Below, piece by piece: positions 9,622-21,942 of a DNA stretch of 64,000 nucleotides (position 1 is its first letter; every line of letters starts with the position of its first letter). Location: NCBI RefSeq assembly GCF_041107455.1, contig NZ_JBGBPY010000001.1, positions 310,001 through 374,000 on the forward strand. Direction: 5' to 3'. This stretch comes from Rhodanobacter humi (lineage in GTDB: Bacteria > Pseudomonadota > Gammaproteobacteria > Xanthomonadales > Rhodanobacteraceae). The position numbers and the translations under genes were made by a program. The notes beneath the pieces were generated by a model. It was not told the DNA's origin. It was given only the letters and a program-made list of their open reading frames with translations, and made no database searches.

Positions 9622-10704
9622 TCAGGGGACGTTGACCACGTTGCCGCCGATGCCGAACTTCGCCTTGATCTCGTCGCGCACGCGCTCGGCGTCGGCACGC
9701 TGGGTCTGCGGACCGGCGCGCACGCGCCACAGCTGCTTGCCGCCCGCGCTCACCGTGTCCACGAAACCGTCGAAGCCGCCCGCGCGCAGCTTGTCGCGCA
9801 GCGCATTCGCGTCGGCCTCGCTGCCCAGCGCAGCCAGCTGCACGGCGTAGCCGCCGGCGCGCGGCGGCGTGCCGGCGGCTGCAGTGGCCGGCGCGGCGCT
9901 CGTCGTGGTGATTGTCTTGACCGGCGTAGCCGCGATGTTGGAGTCGGCATGGCCCAAGCCCTCCACCAGCTTCGCCGGTACACCGGGGATGGCCTGGGTG
10001 ATCTTCAGTCGCGCCGCTTCGGCACTGGTGCGCGAATCGAACGGGCCGGCGGTCACCAGGGTGAGCTGCTTGCCGGCCTGGGTGATGACGCGGGTGAGCA
10101 CCGGATAGCCGAGCGAGCGCACGCGGCGCACCAGGTGATCCACGCTGTTCGCGTTGGCGTAGGCGCTGAGGTTGAGCACATAGAGCGCATGGTCCGCGGA
10201 CGCGGATGCTGCCGGCGGCGTGGCCACCGGTGCCGGGCTGGGCGTCGCCGCCGGAACCGCGGCCGTCTTCGTCGGCGCCTTGGCGATGGGCGGCGTGGCG
10301 GCGGTGCCGCCCTGTCCCTGCAACGGGATCACCGGCTGCGACGGCGAGGCGCCGGAACCCATCACCGGCCCGGCCGGCGGCTGTGCCTTGGGCGCCGCCG
10401 CGTCGGTGCCCACGTCGGTGGGACGGCGCGAGGCGATGTTCACCGTGGCGAGCTGGTCGCCCTGCGCCGGCGTCGCCGCCGTGGTGGCTGGCGCCGGTGC
10501 CGCGGCACTGCCGGCCATGGCCGGTGCGCCCGGGGTCAGGCTCATGGTACGGGTCTGCAGGTTGCTGTCCTGCGCGGGTGGGATCGCCAGGCCTACGGAC
10601 TGGTCGCTGGCGGTGGCCGGCGGCGGATTGCTGGAGAAGAACATCGGCACGAAGATGACGAGCAGGGCTATCAGGACGGCAGCCCCCAGCAGACGTGTTT
10701 TCAA
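9622..10704 (-). CDS. dedD: DedD-like SPOR-domain membrane protein
   Basis: 360 residues: one N-terminal anchor (LLGAAVLIALLVIFVPMFF), a long Pro/Ala/Thr-rich periplasmic linker, and two tandem SPOR-type domains. The first is about 165-245 (LYVLNLSAYANANSVDHLV, LTLVTAGPFDSRTSAEAARL) and the second about 284-360 (GGYAVQLAALGSEADANALR, LWRVRAGPQTQRADAERV). SPOR domains bind denuded septal peptidoglycan, so a division role is expected. E. coli DedD has a single SPOR domain; two is uncommon. It is encoded between folC and cvpA. Confidence 0.9.
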   Translation of the reverse strand: MKTRLLGAAVLIALLVIFVPMFFSSNPPPATASDQSVGLAIPPAQDSNLQTRTMSLTPGAPAMAGSAAAPAPATTAATPAQGDQLATVNIASRRPTDVGTDAAAPKAQPPAGPVMGSGASPSQPVIPLQGQGGTAATPPIAKAPTKTAAVPAATPSPAPVATPPAASASADHALYVLNLSAYANANSVDHLVRRVRSLGYPVLTRVITQAGKQLTLVTAGPFDSRTSAEAARLKITQAIPGVPAKLVEGLGHADSNIAATPVKTITTTSAAPATAAAGTPPRAGGYAVQLAALGSEADANALRDKLRAGGFDGFVDTVSAGGKQLWRVRAGPQTQRADAERVRDEIKAKFGIGGNVVNVP

Positions 10705-10780
10705 GAGTTCGCTCCGCGGCGGCCGGCACGGCCCGCAATCCGGCGATTATACCTGCCCCGCTCCGCGCACCGCCCGCGGC

Positions 10781-12061
10781 TCACTGGTCGTGTTCAGCGA
10801 TCACCGCCGCAGCCACGAAGAACGAGCCGAACGCGAGGATGCGTTCGCCCGGCCGCGCCGCCGCGCGCGCCGCCGCCAGTGCCGCGGCCACGTCGGCATG
10901 CCGGTCCGCCTTCGCCTGCGGCAGGGTCTGCTGCAGGACTTCCGCCAACGCATCCATCGCCAGACCGCGCGGGCTGGCGCCGTCCAGGCCGGCGAGGTGC
11001 CAGTGGGCGATGCGCGCGCCCAGCGCGGCGATCACGCCGGCCACGTCCTTGTCCGCCAGCGCGCCGTACACCGCATGGGTGTGCGCAGGCGGCTGTGCGT
11101 CCAGCCATGCGGCCAGCGCGCGCGCGGCCTGCGGGTTGTGGCCCACGTCCACGATCAGCGGTGGGTCGCCGCCCAGCGATTGCAGGCGCGCCGCCACGTG
11201 CGCATGGCGCAGGCCGCGGCAGACCGCGGCATAGGCATCCTGCGGCGCCAGCGGGCCGCCTTCGATCCACAGCGCATGCAGCGCGGCGATCGCCGCCGCG
11301 GCGTTCGCGATCTGCACCGGCGCGACCAGCGCGGGCATGGGCAGCTCCATCGCGGTGCCGTCGCGATGCTGCCAGCGCCAACCGTCCGCATGCCGTTCGG
11401 TGCGGAAATCCGTGCCCGCGCGTTCGACGCGCGCGCCGCTGGCGGCCAGCGCGTCGAGCAGGCCCTGCGGCGGATCGAGCTCGCCCACGATCGCCGGCCG
11501 CCCGGCACGGGCGATGCCGGCCTTCTCGCGTCCGATGCTGTCGCGGTCCGGCCCCAGCCACTCCATGTGGTCGAGGTCCACCGTGGTGATCACCGCGACA
11601 TCGGCGTCGACGATGTTCACCGCATCCAGCCGCCCACCCAGGCCCACCTCGAGGATCGCCACGTCGAGCTGCGCGCGGGCGAACAGGTCGAGCGCGGCCA
11701 GCGTGCCGTACTCGAAATAGGTCAGCTGCGTGTCGCCACGCGCCACCTCGATGCGCTCGAAGCTGGCGACCAGCGCCGCGTCGTCCGCGTCACGGCCGGC
11801 TATGCGCACACGCTCGTTGTAGGCCAGCAGGTGCGGCGAAGTGAACGCACCGACGCGCAGCCCCGCGCCCTGCAGCATCGCCTCCAGCAAGGCCACGGTG
11901 GAACCCTTGCCGTTGGTGCCACCCACCGTGATGACCCGCCGCGCCGGTACCGGGGCGCCCATCCGCTGCCACGCGCCGCGCACGCGCTCCAGGCCCAGCG
12001 CGATGCTGTGCGGGTGGACCTGTTCCTGATAGGCCAGCCATTCGGCGAGGGTGCGTGACAT
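10781..12061 (-). CDS. folC: Bifunctional folylpolyglutamate synthase/dihydrofolate synthase
   Basis: 426 residues; adds glutamate to dihydropteroate and folates in the cytoplasm. The P-loop GGTNGKGSTVALLE, the folate-side FTSPHLLAYNER, EVGLGGRLDAVN and the C-terminal Mur-ligase domain with DVGHNPQAARAL are in the expected order. The start at 12061 (MSRTLAEWLAYQEQVHP) matches the family N-terminus. It is first in the folC-dedD-cvpA-purF block. Confidence 0.95.
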   Translation of the reverse strand: MSRTLAEWLAYQEQVHPHSIALGLERVRGAWQRMGAPVPARRVITVGGTNGKGSTVALLEAMLQGAGLRVGAFTSPHLLAYNERVRIAGRDADDAALVASFERIEVARGDTQLTYFEYGTLAALDLFARAQLDVAILEVGLGGRLDAVNIVDADVAVITTVDLDHMEWLGPDRDSIGREKAGIARAGRPAIVGELDPPQGLLDALAASGARVERAGTDFRTERHADGWRWQHRDGTAMELPMPALVAPVQIANAAAAIAALHALWIEGGPLAPQDAYAAVCRGLRHAHVAARLQSLGGDPPLIVDVGHNPQAARALAAWLDAQPPAHTHAVYGALADKDVAGVIAALGARIAHWHLAGLDGASPRGLAMDALAEVLQQTLPQAKADRHADVAAALAAARAAARPGERILAFGSFFVAAAVIAEHDQ

Positions 12062-12135
12062 GCTCGGACTTCGCGTGCTGCGGGAAGGCGCGCAGCTTAG
12101 AACCTCGCGCCCCTCGCGCACAGGGCGACGCCCTC

Positions 12136-12426
12136 AGAGCCTGTTCAATGTCTCCGCGTGGCCCGCGCCGGGAGCTGTTTGCGCGCAGGCCAAGGAAGAA
12201 CGAGGGAGTGGACGTCCGTCCACGACCGAGTGATGACGCGGGGATGCGGGCAAACAGACCCGGCCCCATGGGTTGCCCACGAATGGCCACCATGCAGCAG
12301 CGCGCGGCTTGACCCCCGCTTTCGCGGGGGCAGGCTCTGCCAGCCAGGCAGGCGCTGCGCCACGCGCCACCACCCGACGGCCATTCGTGGGCAACGCGAG
12401 CTACGTGGAGACATTGAACAGGCTCT
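12136..12426. mobile_element. MITE-like 291-bp nested inverted-repeat element, no ORF
   Basis: The ends are perfect 20-bp inverted repeats (12136-12155 and 12407-12426, AGAGCCTGTTCAATGTC...). Inside, a second perfect 17-bp inverted pair (12272-12288 and 12379-12395, GTTGCCCACGAATGGCC) encloses a CCCCCGC/GCGGGGG hairpin. No protein-like frame is present. The right end finishes on the last base of the stop codon of the small membrane gene at 12426. It could fold into one long structure and may end both neighbouring transcripts. Mobility is inferred; no second full copy is seen. Confidence 0.6.
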
Positions 12427-12590
12427 CAACCGAACGGATGGATGCCGCTGTAATGCAGCGCCATGTACATGCCGAACACGGTCCAGAACATCTTCTTCAG
12501 CGCCCGGGCGGACAGCAGCACCACGAGCAGGCCGAGCAGCAGCGGCGCGTGTTTCTCCAGCGTGCCGCGCAGGTCGTCGACGGTATTCAT
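12426..12590 (-). CDS. Tiny membrane protein 2 downstream of copA
   Basis: 54 residues: MNTVDDLRGTLEKHA, then two hydrophobic segments (PLLLGLLVVLLSARAL and FWTVFGMYMALHYSG). GAGGAGGG lies 4-5 nt before the ATG. Its N-terminus (MNT-x4-R-x2-L, then a hydrophobic run) resembles the gene 10 bp upstream, so the two look like diverged copies. The last base of its stop codon is the first base of the inverted-repeat element. Function unknown. Confidence 0.7.
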   Translation of the reverse strand: MNTVDDLRGTLEKHAPLLLGLLVVLLSARALKKMFWTVFGMYMALHYSGIHPFG

Positions 12591-12600
12591 GGCGCCCTCC

Positions 12601-12735
12601 TCAAACCAGCGGACGGATGACTGCGTGCAGCGACCAGACCAGGCCGAAACCGATCGACGCACTGGAGAACAGGGCCAGCAGCAGCGGGAGTGCGTAGCGG
12701 TCCAGGGCATCGCGAATCGTGGCAATCGTGTTCAT
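12601..12735 (-). CDS. Tiny membrane protein 1 downstream of copA
   Basis: 44 residues: MNTIATIRDALDRYALP followed by a single hydrophobic helix (LLLALFSSASIGFGLVWSLHAVI). AAGGAGA precedes the ATG but is partly covered by a hairpin (12742-12771). It is the third gene after the MerR regulator and CopA on the same strand, 135 bp from the copA stop, followed 10 bp later by its look-alike. I infer a membrane peptide that may act with the ATPase; no family recognised. Confidence 0.65.
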   Translation of the reverse strand: MNTIATIRDALDRYALPLLLALFSSASIGFGLVWSLHAVIRPLV

Positions 12736-12741
12736 GGGGCA

Positions 12742-12771
12742 TCTCCTTCGACCCGTGATTGGGTGCGAAGG
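12742..12771 (-). promoter_or_regulatory. Hairpin overlapping the ribosome-binding site of tiny membrane gene 1
   Basis: On the minus strand CCTTCGCACCC pairs with GGGTCGAAGG (one bulged base, six-nt loop). The right arm ends inside the Shine-Dalgarno AAGGAGA that serves the ATG at 12735. In the folded form the SD would be partly hidden. Control of translation is inferred from the overlap alone. Confidence 0.45.
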
Positions 12772-12870
12772 AAATGCTCCGCCGACGCGCCGCCCCGCGG
12801 CAGGATCGATCGTCAGCGATCGCGAATGACAGCCGTCACCAAGGAGCCTGCGCGGCAGCCACATGTGTTC

Positions 12871-15485
<2,615 letters not shown>

Positions 15486-15489
<4 letters not shown>

Positions 15490-15911
15490 GCCTGCCCCTC
15501 CTCGTCGCTCAGCGCACGCAGGATCGGGCACTCTTCCGGCTTGCCGTGGCCGGGGCAGGAAGCCACCAGCTGCGCCAGTCCGTCGCGCACGCGCTGCAGT
15601 TCGGCGATGCGCTGCTCGATCGCCGCCAGCCGCTGCTCGGCGCGCTGCTTCACCGCCTTCACGCCGCGCTGGCGATCCGCCGACAACGCCAGCAGCTCGC
15701 GGATTTCCTCCAGCGTGAAGCCCAGCTCCTTCGCGCGGCGGATGAAGCGCAATTGCGCGACGGTGCCCTCGCCGTAGCTGCGATAACCCGAGGCGCGCCG
15801 CAGCGGCTCCGGCAGCAGGCCTTCGCGCTCGTAATAACGGATGGTGTCGATGGCCACGCCGACGCGCTTGGCGACGGCACCGATGGTGAGGGACTGCGCT
15901 GGAGTGTTCAT
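15486..15911 (-). CDS. MerR-family heavy-metal-responsive regulator (CueR-like)
   Basis: 141 residues: winged helix ([26 protein letters not shown]), a dimerising coiled coil (about 85-112) and a C-terminal cysteine loop [11 protein letters not shown] likely to bind the metal. It overlaps copA by 4 nt, and its own promoter carries a MerR-type dyad, so it should activate itself and copA on copper stress. The C-terminal loop is longer than the short CueR loop, so Cu, Pb or another soft metal cannot be told apart by sequence. The predicted transcript starts at or next to the ATG. Confidence 0.9.
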
Positions 15912-15917
15912 GGCACA

Positions 15918-15949
15918 AGTCTAGACCTTTGATTCAGGTCCAGAGTCAA
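15918..15949 (-). promoter_or_regulatory. MerR-type promoter/operator of the regulator-copA transcript
   Basis: On the minus strand: -35 TTGACT (15949-15944), a 20-bp spacer, -10 TAGACT (15923-15918). Inside the spacer GACCT and AGGTC form a dyad, the layout of MerR operators where over-long spacing is corrected by DNA distortion. A start about 7 nt after the -10 falls on the A of the ATG at 15911. Confidence 0.75.
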
Positions 15950-15966
15950 GCGCAGTGCGAAACCGG

Positions 15967-16440
15967 TTACACCGGCAACGCCGTCGTCCGTTTCACCGTG
16001 CGCAACGCCAGCGTGGACTGCACGCGCACCACACCGGGCAGCTGGGTGAGGATGTCGGTGTGGATGCGCTCGAAGTCGGCGGCGTCGGCGTAGGCCACGC
16101 GCACCATGTAGTCGGCCGCACCGGCGAGCAGGCAGCACTCGGTGACTTCCGGGTGGCGCTGGATCGCCGCCTCGAACGCGTCCAGCGCGCTGCGACCTTG
16201 CTGGTCCAGTGTCACCAGCACGAAGGCGGTGCCCGGCAGGCCCACGGCCTTTTCGTCCAGCAGCATCACGTAGCGCGCGATCAGCCCGCGCTCCTCCAGC
16301 AGCTTCACCCGGCGCAGGCAGGCCGAGGGCGAGAGGTTGATCTGCTGGGCGAGCTCCAGGTTGGTCAGGCGACCGTCCTGCTGCAGCAGTTTGAGGATCG
16401 CGCGATCGCGCTCGTCGAGGGCTGGATCGGGATGCGGCAT
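15967..16440 (-). CDS. Lrp/AsnC family transcriptional regulator
   Basis: 157 residues: helix-turn-helix (LDERDRAILKLLQQDGRLTNLELAQQIN, SPSACLRRVKLLEERGLI) and an effector-binding AsnC domain (TAFVLVTLDQ ... EVTECCLLAGAADYMVRVAY). It is divergent from alanine dehydrogenase with 164 bp between the starts, so I infer control of ald in response to alanine or leucine, as for other Lrp/ald pairs. Confidence 0.9.
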   Translation of the reverse strand: MPHPDPALDERDRAILKLLQQDGRLTNLELAQQINLSPSACLRRVKLLEERGLIARYVMLLDEKAVGLPGTAFVLVTLDQQGRSALDAFEAAIQRHPEVTECCLLAGAADYMVRVAYADAADFERIHTDILTQLPGVVRVQSTLALRTVKRTTALPV

Positions 16441-16604
16441 GGAATTTCAGTCACCAGGCATTTCACCGGCAAACATTCTACAAACAGACCAAGGCACGAT
16501 TGAAATCGGCGAGAAATTGCGTGGCACGACGATCATACTGCCGCTCCATCGGCGTGCATTCCTGCCGGCCCGCTACCTCGCTTCCCAGCCAGAGACCTGT
16601 AGCC
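16441..16604. promoter_or_regulatory. Divergent promoter region lrp-type / ald
   Basis: 164 bp between divergent starts and richer in A and T than its surroundings (for example GGCAAACATTCTACAAACAG). A TAGAAT -10 candidate for the regulator lies on the minus strand at about 16476-16481. I cannot fix Lrp boxes by eye. Confidence 0.4.
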
Positions 16605-17723
<1,119 letters not shown>

Positions 17724-17731
17724 GCCCCCGC

Positions 17732-17770
17732 GGTGCGACCGTTCCGCGATGGTCGCGGAACGGTCGCACC
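17732..17770. repeat. Perfect 18-bp REP-like hairpin after ald
   Basis: GGTGCGACCGTTCCGCGA and its exact complement flank a TGG loop, 9 bp after the ald stop. There is no T-tract, so I prefer an intergenic REP-like palindrome, possibly shared as a stop by ald and the convergent AraC gene. Confidence 0.7.
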
Positions 17771-17828
17771 CACCCGTGCGTGGCTTTGGTGCATCAGTCC
17801 ATCCGGATCGACGACCGAGCCCGGTGGC

Positions 17829-18602
17829 TCAGGCGATCATCCGCCTGCCGTAGCCGGTGGGCGTGATGCCCATGACCTGGCGGAACATGACGCAGAAGGC
17901 GCTGCAACTGGCGTAGCCGGCGTCACGCGCCACGCTCTTGATCGAAGCCCCTGCATTCAGCCGGCTCAATGCACGAGCCAGCCGCACGTGCTGCCGCCAA
18001 CGCACGAAGCTCATCTTCAATTCGCTCTCGAAGAGCCGCGCCAGGGTTCGACTGCTCGCGCCGACCTGCTGCGCCAGCTGGTCGAGCGTATCGGTCCGGG
18101 AAGGGTCGGCCAGCAGACGGCCACACACCTTCCTCAACCGCGGATCCGACGGCGTGGGAATGTGGATGGCCGACTCGTCGGCACCGTGCAGCTCGTGCAA
18201 CAGCAGCGGCAACATCATGTGCATGCGTTGCGCGTCCCTGGCCCCGTATGCGCCGACCATTGCCAGGATGAGCTCGCGGAGCAAATCCGTGATCGCCAGG
18301 ATCCTGCAATGGTCGCCCAGCAGCGACCCCGCGGCTCGATCCAGATACAGCGTGCGTACGGCGACATGGCCTTCCATATGGATCTCGTGCGGCATCGCGG
18401 CGGGCACCCACAACGAACGCTGCGGCGGCACTATCCAGATGCCTTCGCGGGTCGTCACCTGCATCACGCCCGACGCAGCGTAGATGAGCTGTCCGCGCTT
18501 GTGCCGGTGCCGCGGGATGAGGCACCCCTTCGGATAATTCTTGGTCAGCGCGGTCGCCGGCCATGCCGTGGCCGAACCGGCACGTTGTCTGGAATGCGAC
18601 AC
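17829..18602 (-). CDS. AraC family regulator with N-terminal cupin
   Basis: 257 residues from a GTG at 18602 with AGGAG eight nt upstream. The N-terminal cupin-like half has HRHKRGQLIYAASGVMQV; the C-terminal half has two HTH motifs (DTLDQLAQQVGASSRTLARLF and SIKSVARDAGYASCSAFCVMFRQVMGITPTGY). The frame stays open far upstream, but that part overlaps the divergent DUF1501 gene and is not protein-like. Its probable target is the divergent gene at 18745; the effector is unknown. Confidence 0.88.
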   Translation of the reverse strand: MSHSRQRAGSATAWPATALTKNYPKGCLIPRHRHKRGQLIYAASGVMQVTTREGIWIVPPQRSLWVPAAMPHEIHMEGHVAVRTLYLDRAAGSLLGDHCRILAITDLLRELILAMVGAYGARDAQRMHMMLPLLLHELHGADESAIHIPTPSDPRLRKVCGRLLADPSRTDTLDQLAQQVGASSRTLARLFESELKMSFVRWRQHVRLARALSRLNAGASIKSVARDAGYASCSAFCVMFRQVMGITPTGYGRRMIA

Positions 18603-18744
18603 AGTATGGTCTCCTGTCGATATACGGACACCACTAGGCTGATTCTGGGCGAATGGCGACCTCACGGCAACGCGGCGTTTGCCCGGATTTCGCCGACACA
18701 TCCGCGGCGCCGCTCGCGAAACAAGCACGACTGGAGACAATCCG

Positions 18745-19800
18745 ATGAACGACCGTCCCATCTCGCGGCGCGCGATACTCAAGGCAGGCGCAGCCATTGC
18801 GGGGACGCTCGCGCTGGGCGAATGGCCCCTCCGCGCCGAAACCCGCGACGCCCCCGAACAACCGACCCTCGTCGTACTCTGGCTCAACGGCGGGCCGGCC
18901 GGCTTGTTCAACAGCGCGGACTCGTTCCTTGCCAGCGGCGCTTTCGGCGTAACCGCCGACAACGTCCGCCATCTCGACAATGGCCTTTGCGTCGATGCGG
19001 GTTCGTTTGGTGCGCTGCCCGAAACGGCCATGGCGCACATGGCGTCGATCGATTTCCGGCATGGCCTTTACCCCCATGCGGATGCACGGGCGGCGATGTT
19101 GGAGCGGGCTTCGCGCAGCCAGCTGCTGCGCATGGCTGCGGCCATGCCGGGCAAGGCCATCCGCTGCGCGGTGGTGAACAGTCTAGGCCTGCCGGTCGGG
19201 GTCGCGACGACGCCTCCGGCGGAAGGCCACATCACGCTGGAACGCATCGCCAGCCTTGACGATGCACGTGGGCACCTTCCCACCGTGCAGCTCAACGCCA
19301 TCCGGAGCGCCTACGGCGTACCTGCCGTGAGCACCCTCATTGACAGCCAGTGCTCGACCTTCGCCGGCATCGAATCGCTGATCCATGCCGGCGTCGGCGT
19401 GATCTTCGCGCAACCGGCCTACACCGGACGGCCCGACCGGCAGTTCGACACGCATCACGACGACGTTGGGACGCTGGCGCGCGACATCATGGCCCCCATC
19501 ACACCATCGCTGATCACCTTCCTCGACCGCGTGATGGCCTTGCCACGGCGCAATGTGGTGACGCTGCTGACCGGTGAATTCAGCCGGACACTGCCGGGCT
19601 CGGATCATGCGCCGGGCGGCACCGCAACGGTCATCGGCAAGTACGTCAAGACCGGCACCGCAGGACGACAGGGGCCTGGCGGCTCGCCGCCCGAACACGC
19701 AACATCGCCGGAAGGTCTCTGGGCCTACGTCGCGGCCGCCTTGCGCCTGAGCGGACCGGCGTCGTTCGGCCGCAATCCGCACCGCGAGCTGATCGCCTGA
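18745..19800 (+). CDS. Tat-exported DUF1501 family protein
   Basis: 351 residues. A twin-arginine signal (ISRRAILKAGAAIAGTLAL) leads to a DUF1501 domain in the alkaline-phosphatase superfamily: LVVLWLNGGPAGLFN near the start and VVTLLTGEFSRTLPGSDHAPGG near the end. It is somewhat shorter than most members (about 400-480), so part of the domain may be reduced. The twin-arginine signal implies export folded, perhaps with a metal. It is divergent from an AraC regulator; the usual DUF1800 partner is absent. Confidence 0.8.
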   Translation: MNDRPISRRAILKAGAAIAGTLALGEWPLRAETRDAPEQPTLVVLWLNGGPAGLFNSADSFLASGAFGVTADNVRHLDNGLCVDAGSFGALPETAMAHMASIDFRHGLYPHADARAAMLERASRSQLLRMAAAMPGKAIRCAVVNSLGLPVGVATTPPAEGHITLERIASLDDARGHLPTVQLNAIRSAYGVPAVSTLIDSQCSTFAGIESLIHAGVGVIFAQPAYTGRPDRQFDTHHDDVGTLARDIMAPITPSLITFLDRVMALPRRNVVTLLTGEFSRTLPGSDHAPGGTATVIGKYVKTGTAGRQGPGGSPPEHATSPEGLWAYVAAALRLSGPASFGRNPHRELIA

Positions 19801-19876
19801 ACCGGTGGCGCTGACAAAGAACCTCCGATGCGGAGCGATGCGGCGATAGCTCGCCGCCGAAGCAAATGCGCGACCG

Positions 19877-21721
<1,845 letters not shown>

Positions 21722-21942
21722 GGGGAGCGCACATCATGCGGGGAGATGCCTAGCGTGGGTGCACGCCCGCCGGTTCGCAAGAGAGGGTGAGTCCTTCCTC
21801 GTCCGCACCCCTGCATGCAGCCGCCCTCCAAACGCGCAGCACACCTGTCCCAAAAGCCACCCAACCGCACGTGCGCCCCGGCTGAACGCCAGCCCCGCTT
21901 GCACGACCCCGCCGATTGACCACCCGCGACGTCACCCGGATC

